Positions 39,156 to 45,815 are shown, counted from the stretch's first letter. The stretch is 64,000 bases of DNA from Vibrio kanaloae (GCF_024347535.1 NZ_AP025497.1:372001-436000), one strand, 5' to 3'. The notes: a model not told the origin generated them from the sequence alone. Program-made: numbers and translations.

Positions 39156-39179
39156 GTGTATAGGTACGTACCTATACAC
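39156..39179. repeat. 24-bp perfect palindrome
   Basis: GTGTATAGGTAC is followed directly by its exact complement GTACCTATACAC. The site covers the 3' end of the 71-residue gene (stop at 39172-39174) and begins a 128-nt gap before the 163-residue gene. No T-run follows on either strand, so a protein-binding site or cruciform is more likely than a terminator. Confidence 0.8.
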
Positions 39180-39387
39180 ATATTTGAAATACATAGTCTA
39201 GAACGAGCCCCTCACACATATGTGTCGGATAGCTATCTATGTCATGCTGAACGCTCGCCAGTAGCTCTGGTTGCTCCCTCTTAATCCAATCTAGTGAGAC
39301 ATATTGCATGTAATGTTTACCGTTCTTAGGACGCTGGCCAAGTACTTTAAATCGCGTGTCTGTAATCGTGTTTCGTAAGTAATACAT
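39172..39387 (-). CDS. 71-residue unknown protein
   Basis: The product begins MYYLRNTITDTRFKVLGQRPKNGKHYM and contains SLDWIKREQPELLASVQHDI. It starts directly after the stop of the 233-residue gene with no gap. It is small, soluble and mixed in charge; no family is recognised. Tight packing supports real coding. Confidence 0.6.
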   Translation of the reverse strand: MYYLRNTITDTRFKVLGQRPKNGKHYMQYVSLDWIKREQPELLASVQHDIDSYPTHMCEGLVLDYVFQICV

Positions 39388-40089
39388 TTAAACCCCATTC
39401 CTTTGTACATATCGAAGTGCTTGCTGAACCATGTTATCCACGCCCTCACTAAACAAATCATCGTCTACGCCTTGGATAAGGTCGTCTACGTTAATTTCGT
39501 CATATGGTTTTAGAACACGGTTGATATCAATGATAGATTGACCTTTCAAACTCGCATTATCTATAAATGCTACTATCTCGCCGTCATCATTTTCTTTCTC
39601 GATAACATCAAACTCTCCAATGTTGGGGAAGCTCTTTGCTAATGTATATCTCCCATCTGAAATGTGGCCAACACAAAACTCGTGTTCAAGCTCATTACTC
39701 GTAAAGTAGATTGAAACGTAATCATCGCTATTGCTTTCTGCTAAATGGACTAGAAAACCATCCTCTGGTAGATAACTAATACTCTCATCTAGTGCCTTTT
39801 CGTTGAGACTTACACTCTCGTACATTTCAACGTCACTGATATCATCAATCAAATCTGTAATATACCAATTGCCAGAACTACCTTTAGCTAAATGGATTTG
39901 CATTCCGCTGTCATGAAGCGCCTGAAATTTAGTTCCACCCCCACCAGCCCCATCAGATAAGAAGACTGCATTGCCATCATCATCTGCTCGGCCAATCGCC
40001 TTTGATAAATCACCATCATCAGCTTTGGATTGAAAAATAATGTTGTGGTGGTTTGTTACTAAACTTTTTCTTGTTTGTTTAATAATCAT
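39388..40089 (-). CDS. 233-residue acidic protein, unknown
   Basis: The protein is strongly acidic and largely beta by pattern. Two segments resemble each other: GMQIHLAKGSSGNWYITDL (about residues 62-80) and GFLVHLAESNSDDYVSIYF (about 110-128), suggesting a repeated unit. An N-terminal GAGGGG loop lies near residues 48-53. No enzyme motif or membrane segment is seen. Its ATG overlaps the preceding stop (ATGA). It is the largest gene of the unknown operon. Confidence 0.7.
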   Translation of the reverse strand: MIIKQTRKSLVTNHHNIIFQSKADDGDLSKAIGRADDDGNAVFLSDGAGGGGTKFQALHDSGMQIHLAKGSSGNWYITDLIDDISDVEMYESVSLNEKALDESISYLPEDGFLVHLAESNSDDYVSIYFTSNELEHEFCVGHISDGRYTLAKSFPNIGEFDVIEKENDDGEIVAFIDNASLKGQSIIDINRVLKPYDEINVDDLIQGVDDDLFSEGVDNMVQQALRYVQRNGV

Positions 40090-40295
40090 TTACCTACTCC
40101 AGAATACAGTTTTGCAGCCTCATAGAAATCAGCTGCCTTTACAATATCGTTATCATCAGAACCGATTTTGCTAACGATAATCTTATCCTCATACTCCCAG
40201 AATGTGGTGCCATCAGTATGTATGTTTCGATTGTTACTATCGGTGGTCTGTATTTCCAAACCCCATAGTTTTGCGACCTTATCTAAAACATTCAT
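40086..40295 (-). CDS. 69-residue unknown protein
   Basis: The start at 40295 (MNVLDKVAKLWGLEIQTTDS) follows GGAGGA and overlaps the preceding stop as ATGA. The C-terminal DIVKAADFYEAAKLYSGVGK is helical. No family is recognised. It overlaps the 233-residue gene by 4 nt at its end. Confidence 0.6.
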   Translation of the reverse strand: MNVLDKVAKLWGLEIQTTDSNNRNIHTDGTTFWEYEDKIIVSKIGSDDNDIVKAADFYEAAKLYSGVGK

Positions 40296-40579
40296 TCGGA
40301 ATCCTCCAGACGTAGGGCCAACCATTCAGCAAACGGGATTTCATTCTCAACGGTTCGCTCCCATAGCCTGTACAGCAAAATAATGTAATCTTGCTTAATG
40401 GAGTGCAATTGCATTAAAGAATGGAGTTCTGTTGCAACCCGTCTTTGTTTCGCGCTTGCGAACTCTGTAACCAGTTCATTAAACGTCTTTGTCGCTGTCG
40501 CTCTCTGGTGTGCTGCCTTAGCTTTCTCAAGAATCCGTTTCTTGTTTTTCTCATAATATCGTTGGTCTTTGCCTGCCAT
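40292..40579 (-). CDS. 95-residue basic helical protein, first in operon
   Basis: The start at 40579 (MAGKDQRYYEKNKKRILEKA) has AGGA eight nt upstream; the longer frame to 40714 lacks one. The first half is a basic helix, followed by helical segments to LALRLEDSE. It looks like a small nucleic-acid-binding protein, but no family can be named. It begins the overlapping minus-strand run that continues to 37956. Confidence 0.65.
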   Translation of the reverse strand: MAGKDQRYYEKNKKRILEKAKAAHQRATATKTFNELVTEFASAKQRRVATELHSLMQLHSIKQDYIILLYRLWERTVENEIPFAEWLALRLEDSE

Positions 40580-40750
40580 TTTGTTTGTCCTAAAAAAGCA
40601 CTGACCGCGAATCAGGTCGGCCAGTGAAAACTCAAATTTATTGCGTCTAATTTCGGAATTACGGGGAGACGCAAACAACCTGCCGTAAGTGGGTTGTGTC
40701 ATCCCCTTACACACCTATTTAGTGGTCGTAATATTACGATTCTCAGATAC

Positions 40751-40779
40751 AAAAAAAGCGACCCGTTAAAGGTCGCTTT
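40751..40779 (-). terminator. Terminator after the serine recombinase gene
   Basis: On the minus strand AAAGCGACC and GGTCGCTTT form a 9-bp stem with a 7-nt loop, followed by T7. Confidence 0.88.
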
Positions 40780-40840
40780 GAATTCACAAATAAAATGCAT
40801 GTAAAGGTTGTGTGTGGGTTCACTACGTCCACATCAGTAT

Positions 40841-41404
40841 TTAGTTCCAGTTTCTAATCACTGTATGACGACTAACATCTAACAACCGTGCAATCTCGCT
40901 TTGTCCTTTGCCCTCGGACTTTAGCCTTTGAATATCATCAAAGTGCCTTGAACCTGCTTTGCGTCCTAGTTTCTTGCCTTGTGCTTTAGCGCGCTCTAAA
41001 CCCTGCTTAGTTCGTTCTATAATTTTATTACGCTCGAACTCAGCAAATGTACTCATAAGTTGTAGCATCATCTTGCCTTCAGGTTTGGTTAGGTCTGCTA
41101 CTGGTAGGTCATGACATACAAGAATAATTCCTTTTTCCAGTATATAACTTACTGTTTGTTGAACGTCGATATTATCGCGCCCTAGTCGGTCTAGTTTCAG
41201 AACTACCAACTTATCGCCTTTCTCTAGTTTTTGCTCAATGAGACTTTTAAACGATTCACGCTCTAGTGCTTTTGTTGAGCCACTAACAACCTCAGATACA
41301 AGTCTATGAGGTTCGACTTTATAACCAAGGGATTCGAACGCGGTTACTTGATTGGCAGTTGTTTGGTCAGATGTACTTACGCGGGTATAGAAGAAAGTTC
41401 TCAT
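40841..41404 (-). CDS. Serine recombinase, resolvase/invertase family
   Basis: The 187-residue protein has the catalytic Ser10 in YTRVSTSDQ, the LVVLKLDRLGRD arginine motif, FAEFERNKIIERTKQGLERA and a C-terminal Hin-type helix-turn-helix (GKGQSEIARLLDVSRHTVIRNW). It is a small resolvase or invertase. It carries its own terminator, and a cluster of TGTAGCA repeats lies directly upstream. In a mobile element it may resolve dimers or invert a segment. Confidence 0.95.
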   Translation of the reverse strand: MRTFFYTRVSTSDQTTANQVTAFESLGYKVEPHRLVSEVVSGSTKALERESFKSLIEQKLEKGDKLVVLKLDRLGRDNIDVQQTVSYILEKGIILVCHDLPVADLTKPEGKMMLQLMSTFAEFERNKIIERTKQGLERAKAQGKKLGRKAGSRHFDDIQRLKSEGKGQSEIARLLDVSRHTVIRNWN

Positions 41405-41428
41405 TGCTCAACCTGTATCATCAAATGG

Positions 41429-41529
41429 TGTAGCAATAATATATTGTAGCAGAAACTATTAGTCCACAATTAATGATACAGCCTTTGACCTGCCTCATGT
41501 GTAGCATTAATCGTTCGTTTTTTGCTACA
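41429..41529. repeat. TGTAGCA repeat cluster, candidate res site
   Basis: TGTAGCA occurs at 41429-41435, 41445-41451 and 41500-41506, and inverted as TGCTACA at 41523-41529. The 100-nt span just upstream of the recombinase start fits a resolvase res region of paired sub-sites that also controls its own gene. Confidence 0.5.
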
Positions 41530-41635
41530 TGTAAAAGATTAGTTATTGCGCTAGGAGTGGGATAACTGCCAACTACTACACAGATTGCTAGCTCATCTAT
41601 ATGATACAATTTGCAAATCACTAAACAAGGAAAGC

Positions 41636-41866
41636 ATGAGTATGGGAAATGTTATAGGGACAATATTTAGTTGGTTAATGATGGGGGTCTACATCCTGCT
41701 GCCATTAGGTTGGGTTTACTGGTTATGGATTGCAATTAAGATTGGTGGTTTTGCCATGTTTGCTGTAGCTCTATTCCCCCTAACTGCACCTATCGCATCA
41801 ATACTGGGAGGTTGGAGTTTTTTGTTTGGACTCCCTCAATGGGTTGTAAGTATGTTCATTGCTTAG
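41636..41866 (+). CDS. 76-residue two-helix membrane protein
   Basis: The start at ATG 41636 (MSMGNVIGTIFSWLMMG) follows AAGGAAA; an ATG 51 nt upstream has no ribosome binding site. Most of the protein is hydrophobic, with two or three membrane segments and conserved-looking GWVYWLW. No family is recognised. It is divergent from the serine recombinase. Confidence 0.6.
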   Translation: MSMGNVIGTIFSWLMMGVYILLPLGWVYWLWIAIKIGGFAMFAVALFPLTAPIASILGGWSFLFGLPQWVVSMFIA

Positions 41867-41912
41867 ATACTAAACTGAGAATTGTTTTTATCGACTGCCG
41901 TGGAAAATTACA

Positions 41913-41946
41913 TGCTCGTATTTTTTCACGGATTCGTGAACGAGCA
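41913..41946 (+). promoter_or_regulatory. Long hairpin upstream of the ParB-like gene
   Basis: TGCTCG (41913-41918) pairs with CGAGCA (41941-41946), and inside it TTCACG pairs with CGTGAA. No T-run follows. It lies about 70 nt before the ParB-like start and may be a leader structure or a protein-binding site. Confidence 0.5.
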
Positions 41947-42014
41947 CCTTATTATATTAATGCGTTTGAATCCTCCTGCCTGTACAGTTAGGGAAAATCA
42001 AAACGGAATATCTA

Positions 42015-42794
42015 ATGAAGCAAATAACAGTAAATGTAGCCGACCTTGTAGTTGGAAAGCGTCAACGACCTGTTAGCAAAGACAAAGTTAATGAGCTAGC
42101 CAAATCAATCCATACTATCGGAATGATTTACCCAATCATTGTTCAAAAAGATGGAATTACCATTGTTGCTGGCGCACACCGCCTAGAAGCCTTAAAGCTA
42201 CTTGAGCATGACACTGTAAGGGTCAATGTTATTGGTAATGATGCTGACGCGAAATTGATTGAGGTTGACGAAAACCTTAAAAGGTCAGAATTGACATTCG
42301 CACAAAAGAAAGAGCACATCAAAACCCGTATCCCTGAAATTATCAGTAAAATGCAAATTAGTATTTTCGAGGAAGCAGTGCAAGAAAGTGTTGATAATGG
42401 AAATCTATCTAAACAGGATAAGCCCCTAGTTATCGACATTCTAAAGGGTGCCAAGCCCCTTAAAGATACAGATAAAAACAAGGTTAAAGAAGCTGTTAGC
42501 AAAGCTAGGAATCAATTAGAAAAGCTTGCAATACAGGTTGTAGAGGGAGAGCTTGGTGTAACTCAACGATACATCCGTGACGCTCTTAGAAAGAAAGCCA
42601 AACCTGTCACTAAGGACGTTATTAAACCAATGACTAGCAAGACCGTTGCTATGGATTTCAAGAAGAACACCAAAACAAGAATTAATAATGTTGTTGAAAA
42701 GCTCATCCAAATAAATGACGTAGACCAGTGTGAAAGCAAGATTGCCGAACTTAATGCGATACTCGATAAGTTCGAAGAAAGTGTGACAAACTAA
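42015..42794 (+). CDS. ParB/Srx-fold N-terminal domain protein
   Basis: The 259-residue protein opens with a ParB-like domain (residues 1-95): VNELAKSIHTIGMIYPIIVQ, AGAHRLEALKLL and VDENLKRSELTFAQK match the family boxes I and II. The remainder is Lys-rich and helical and not recognised. No ParA partner is nearby. Members can segregate DNA, act as nucleases or regulate transcription; here it may serve maintenance of the excised element. Confidence 0.85.
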   Translation: MKQITVNVADLVVGKRQRPVSKDKVNELAKSIHTIGMIYPIIVQKDGITIVAGAHRLEALKLLEHDTVRVNVIGNDADAKLIEVDENLKRSELTFAQKKEHIKTRIPEIISKMQISIFEEAVQESVDNGNLSKQDKPLVIDILKGAKPLKDTDKNKVKEAVSKARNQLEKLAIQVVEGELGVTQRYIRDALRKKAKPVTKDVIKPMTSKTVAMDFKKNTKTRINNVVEKLIQINDVDQCESKIAELNAILDKFEESVTN

Positions 42795-42917
42795 TCTATA
42801 AGCGTGTCTATGTGATTATACCGCTACGCGGTTGTGCCGACTGCGTCGTCACCATTACTTTTCAAACTTAAAGTCTCTATTAAGAAGTACACTATATTTG
42901 AATTTGAAATGCCACAA

Positions 42918-43205
42918 ACCATTACGTTGGTATGTGATTAGTCGGTCACTCGTCCCTCGTTCCCTCTGTCGCTTTGCGACACAGTGTTAATCTCATTGAA
43001 TGGAGTCTTTTTAAACGTGGTGACGATTGAGCGAGGAACGAGCGATTGAGTGCGCGCCAGCGCTAATGCTGCATACCAGAAAGTGTCCATAATCAACTCT
43101 TATAAGTACTATATAGGGTTGGTCAGGGACACTTTCTGAAATACCATTACGTTGGTATGTGATTAGTCGGTCACTCGTCCCTCGTTCCCTCTGTCGCTTT
43201 GCGAC
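42918..43205. repeat. 63-bp perfect direct repeat, two copies
   Basis: Copies at 42918-42980 and 43143-43205 are identical, beginning ACCATTACGTTGGTATG and ending CGCTTTGCGAC. Similarity continues weakly for about 40 nt to TCTTTTTAAACGTG in each. The period is 225 bp. The region between genes (42795-43561) has no credible ORF. Confidence 0.85.
43077..43138. repeat. 12-bp inverted repeat between the direct repeats
   Basis: CAGAAAGTGTCC (43077-43088) and GGACACTTTCTG (43127-43138) flank 38 nt containing TATAAGTACTATATAGGG. Confidence 0.75.
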
Positions 43206-43297
43206 GCAATTCTAATTTCATATTAATGAAGTCTTTTTAAACGTGAACCATTAGTTATTTGGGGTTAAATTATTGATTCATATGCATTATTCACGTT

Positions 43298-43337
43298 GAA
43301 ATGTACTTATTTTGTCGCGAAATGTACTTATTCTGTC
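43298..43337. repeat. Tandem 19-bp iteron-like repeat
   Basis: GAAATGTACTTATTTTGTC (43298-43316) is followed by GAAATGTACTTATTCTGTC (43319-43337), with period 21 and one difference. Two-turn spacing is typical of sites for a dimeric DNA-binding protein, such as replication iterons or transposase end repeats. Confidence 0.65.
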
Positions 43338-43423
43338 ATTGTATAAATACTGGTATCAAAGTTTACCACCCACAGAAACCGTGGGATAATAAGTCTTGTT
43401 GGTAAGCATCAACATTAACAGTT

Positions 43424-43561
43424 AGGTATGACTGACCTCATACTTGATAATTCTTAGAGACACCTTTCTAGTCAACTGGTGTTTTTGAAATTCCGTTTGA
43501 GCTCCTACTTTTTAGTAGGTGTCTCTAAGGGTTATCAACTGTTCATTAAACGGAATTTAAA
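43424..43561 (+). promoter_or_regulatory. Structured leader with interleaved inverted repeats
   Basis: Two inverted repeats interlock. CTTAGAGACACC (43453-43464) pairs with GGTGTCTCTAAG (43518-43529); AAATTCCGTTT (43488-43498) pairs with AAACGGAATTT (43548-43558). The last segment contains the probable ribosome binding site of the gene starting at 43562. A nine-codon ORF (ATG 43428 to TAG 43457) ends inside the first stem, and a CCTAC/GTAGG hairpin lies at 43504-43519. The layout allows a pseudoknot or mutually exclusive hairpins. Confidence 0.6.
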
Positions 43562-44131
43562 ATGACCAAGTCAACACACGTGTTAGACGTGTTTCAGAAC
43601 AACCAATACATCCCACGGAAGGGGTGGAATCTCAAGAATTTCAAGGTACAGGACAAGGACAACATCGTCCCACTCCATGACCCTAAATCGTACAAAAGGT
43701 GTCAACAACCCATCTATAAAGAATTACGAGAAATCAATTTCCCTCGTAATAGCAATGTACGACTATACGAAAAGTTGAAAGCTATCTGTAGCCTACATAA
43801 ATGTTGGTTTAAAGTTATTACCAAAGGTAAGCACCTTAGAATATACGTACTAAATCCTGATAGTTGGGAAATCAATTTCTTTCATTACACCAAGAATAAA
43901 ATATCTCATTTTAATGGAATTGCTCATTTCACAGAGAGTAGTCACAAACTATACGTCGCACAGGAGACCATTTTGAAGAATACAAATAAAAGAGTTTTGC
44001 CACTCAAGAAGAATGCGAACCTAGAAGAAAATACCGCTCATAATAATGAGATGGCTGACGTGATTAATGAGCTAACTGCCGAGGTTGCAGAACTCAAAGC
44101 GTTGATTGCTGAGTCTAATGTGAGCGCGTAG
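43562..44131 (+). CDS. 189-residue unknown protein, candidate element control or replication gene
   Basis: The product begins MTKSTHVLDVFQNNQYIPRK, is basic in its first 120 residues and ends in a predicted coiled coil (NNEMADVINELTAEVAELKALIAE). No family is recognised. It sits behind a long structured leader and next to repeat arrays, the arrangement seen for regulated plasmid replication proteins; that link is inference. It converges with the integrase gene on a shared terminator. Confidence 0.65.
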   Translation: MTKSTHVLDVFQNNQYIPRKGWNLKNFKVQDKDNIVPLHDPKSYKRCQQPIYKELREINFPRNSNVRLYEKLKAICSLHKCWFKVITKGKHLRIYVLNPDSWEINFFHYTKNKISHFNGIAHFTESSHKLYVAQETILKNTNKRVLPLKKNANLEENTAHNNEMADVINELTAEVAELKALIAESNVSA

Positions 44132-44145
44132 GTATATTAGGAAAC

Positions 44146-44187
44146 GAAAAACCCCCGAACCTCTTAATTGAGATTCGGGGGTTTTTC
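44146..44187. terminator. Bidirectional terminator before the integrase gene
   Basis: AAAAACCCCCGAA pairs with TTCGGGGGTTTTT, with an inner CTC/GAG pairing. It serves both the 189-residue gene and the convergent integrase. Confidence 0.92.
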
Positions 44188-44239
44188 TTTTGTATAACGA
44201 GTCTTTCCTAGCGGGGAGTTGGTCGCTCTACAATAGTAT

Positions 44240-45424
44240 TTAGTAGGTATAAGGTTTGGTAGTAAGCTCGTAATCATTAAGCTCTACGTGCTTATAATCC
44301 CCTATATTATCTATTACGTGGGAATAGTGATTTTCTATCATCTCAACGCTTGTGCCGCATCGCCTAGCGATTTCAGCGAGATTATTACCTCGTTGAATGC
44401 TTGCAGTAATAAACGTGTGCCTCAAGCTGTACAGCGTCTTGTCTGATAACGAATCTAGCTTTAAGAATGCTTTCATCTGAGTAAATGTTTTCTCATAGGT
44501 CGGGAATTTACCATTCACAAAGAAGACGTTCACATCTTGTTTTTGTAAGTATGCTAAAACCTTATTAGTGTCGGTGCTTTCTGTATAGTCGATATCGAAA
44601 AGGTTGTGTATGTTAGCTGCCCGTATGATTGCATTGATAGCTATATTGTTAAGATAAACTAGCCTATTACGTTTCTTGCTATTCTTGATTTTTCCTTTTG
44701 ATATTCGTACATAGACCTTTTCATTTTCAACGACGATATCACTAAACTTGAATTTCATTTCCTCGCCAGCACGAATGCCAGTGTTAACTAAAACCCTAAT
44801 GTAGTTGTACATCATTGCTCTAACATCAGTCGTTTTGTAGTTGCGTGAACTATCTACAAACGAATCATAATTATCATAGATTTCTGATAGTTCATCGGTT
44901 GTGATTTGCTCTCTTACCTCTACGTTTTTTGTCTCGACTTTTGGGAATGGCGGAATAGAAATCACAACATCATTGATAAGAGCCTCATTGAATGCCATTT
45001 TGATTGCACCTTGGTGAGTTCTTAACTGTGTAAGCGATAGGGTGGGTTGTTCGCGGAAGTACTTAATAAAACTACCTTGTGTAATTTTAGTAATATTCTG
45101 CTTGCCGAAGTAGGGGATAAGGTGGGTTGTTAGAACTCTGATATAGTCTTTGTGAATCGGTTTACTCGTCTTACTTTCTTGCATATGACGGATAGCTAGA
45201 TTCGCAAACTTTTGGAATTTGTGGTGTGTTACGAAGTCCATGCCGTTATCCTGCATTCCCTCGATTGTATATTTTAGCTTGTACGCAAAATCAGTAGCTT
45301 TTTGTAAGTCCGTTGTTTTGGTACTGCGTCTAATTTCATTCTTATTGTTAGATTCTCTATAGACAGCATACCAGTAAGGACTACGCTTTATTTTCGTTAG
45401 ATACAGACGTTCATTTATAACCAT
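44240..45424 (-). CDS. int: Tyrosine recombinase integrase
   Basis: The 394-residue phage-type integrase has an N-terminal arm-binding region, a SAM-like core-binding domain (about residues 65-165) and a catalytic domain with Arg in NTGIRAGEE, LYSLRHTFI (H-x-x-R) and the late His and Tyr in IENHYSHV. It starts 93 nt from the attR core, and one pair of CGTGATAAC repeats lies in its upstream region. It is the obvious enzyme for integration in the tRNA-Leu anticodon loop. Confidence 0.95.
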   Translation of the reverse strand: MVINERLYLTKIKRSPYWYAVYRESNNKNEIRRSTKTTDLQKATDFAYKLKYTIEGMQDNGMDFVTHHKFQKFANLAIRHMQESKTSKPIHKDYIRVLTTHLIPYFGKQNITKITQGSFIKYFREQPTLSLTQLRTHQGAIKMAFNEALINDVVISIPPFPKVETKNVEVREQITTDELSEIYDNYDSFVDSSRNYKTTDVRAMMYNYIRVLVNTGIRAGEEMKFKFSDIVVENEKVYVRISKGKIKNSKKRNRLVYLNNIAINAIIRAANIHNLFDIDYTESTDTNKVLAYLQKQDVNVFFVNGKFPTYEKTFTQMKAFLKLDSLSDKTLYSLRHTFITASIQRGNNLAEIARRCGTSVEMIENHYSHVIDNIGDYKHVELNDYELTTKPYTY

Positions 45425-45439
45425 TTCTACACACCGTGA

Positions 45440-45461
45440 CGTGATAACTATTCGTGATAAC
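45440..45461 (+). repeat. Right pair of CGTGATAAC repeats
   Basis: Copies at 45440-45448 and 45453-45461 lie 55 nt from the attR core, mirroring the distance at the left end. They overlap the likely integrase promoter, so the same protein binding could control int. Confidence 0.7.
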
Positions 45462-45516
45462 TTTGAATGTATAGTAATTTCACCTTTAAGTACAGTGAGT
45501 TATAAATGCGCATTCA

Positions 45517-45570
45517 ATTCAAAATCCGTTGCCTTCGGGCGTGGCGGTTCAAGTCCGCCTACCGGTACCA
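45517..45570 (+). pseudogene. 3' half of split tRNA-Leu(CAA) with attR core
   Basis: Starting at core ATTCAAAAT, the fragment contains the anticodon-stem strand TCCGT, variable arm, T arm GGCGGTTCAAGTCCGCC and acceptor strand with CCA. It has no 5' half or promoter in place, so it cannot make a tRNA. It complements the fragment at 37450-37489. Confidence 0.92.
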
Positions 45571-45582
45571 TATTTAAATGAT

Positions 45583-45609
45583 AAAGCCTCGACGAAAGTC
45601 GGGGCTTTG
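45583..45609 (+). terminator. Original tRNA-Leu terminator
   Basis: AAAGCCTCGAC and GTCGGGGCTTT (one T-G pair) enclose a GAAA tetraloop. It lies 12 nt after the split tRNA 3' end. Confidence 0.75.
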
Positions 45610-45815
45610 TTGTATCTGGGGTATAGGAAGTGTTGCCTTCGTGATGGCGGCATGAAGGTTTCTTCAATCAGACGGATCTATATGTGTCACTCCTAAATCC
45701 CATAGTTTCCCTTAGCTATTCGATCTGATAATGAATTAATTATCTTAAATCATGATGTTACCTGACATTCTCCCTTCTATTGTCTATGTTTAAAGGACTA
45801 ACAGAGGAGAGAAAT

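Larger units (their letters stand above)
37481..45525. mobile_element. 8.0-kb element integrated in tRNA-Leu(CAA)
   Basis: The element lies between 9-bp cores ATTCAAAAT at 37481-37489 and 45517-45525, with a period of 8036 bp. It encodes a tyrosine integrase next to the right end, a serine recombinase, a ParB-like protein, a complete tRNA-Leu(CAA) and about ten unrecognised small genes. It looks more AT-rich than the flanking chromosome. No capsid, tail, conjugation or restriction gene is recognisable. It could be a phage satellite, an integrated plasmid-like element or a small genomic island; the sequence does not decide. Confidence 0.9.

Noticed and set aside
41882..42076. 64-residue plus-strand frame before the ParB-like gene
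   Set aside because: It overlaps the ParB-like start in another frame, has no ribosome binding site and covers a hairpin.
42918..43205. CRISPR array
   Set aside because: There are only two long repeat copies with a 162-nt gap and no cas genes; the spacing does not fit CRISPR.
43298..43337. End of a Tn7-like or IS21-like transposon
   Set aside because: The tandem 19-mers resemble transposase-binding repeats, but no transposase, partner end or target duplication is seen.
37588..45570. Alternative that the element recombined within the tRNA at 37588-37672
   Set aside because: Its acceptor strand GCCTGCG cannot pair with TACCGGT of the right-hand fragment, while the fragment at 37450 pairs fully.
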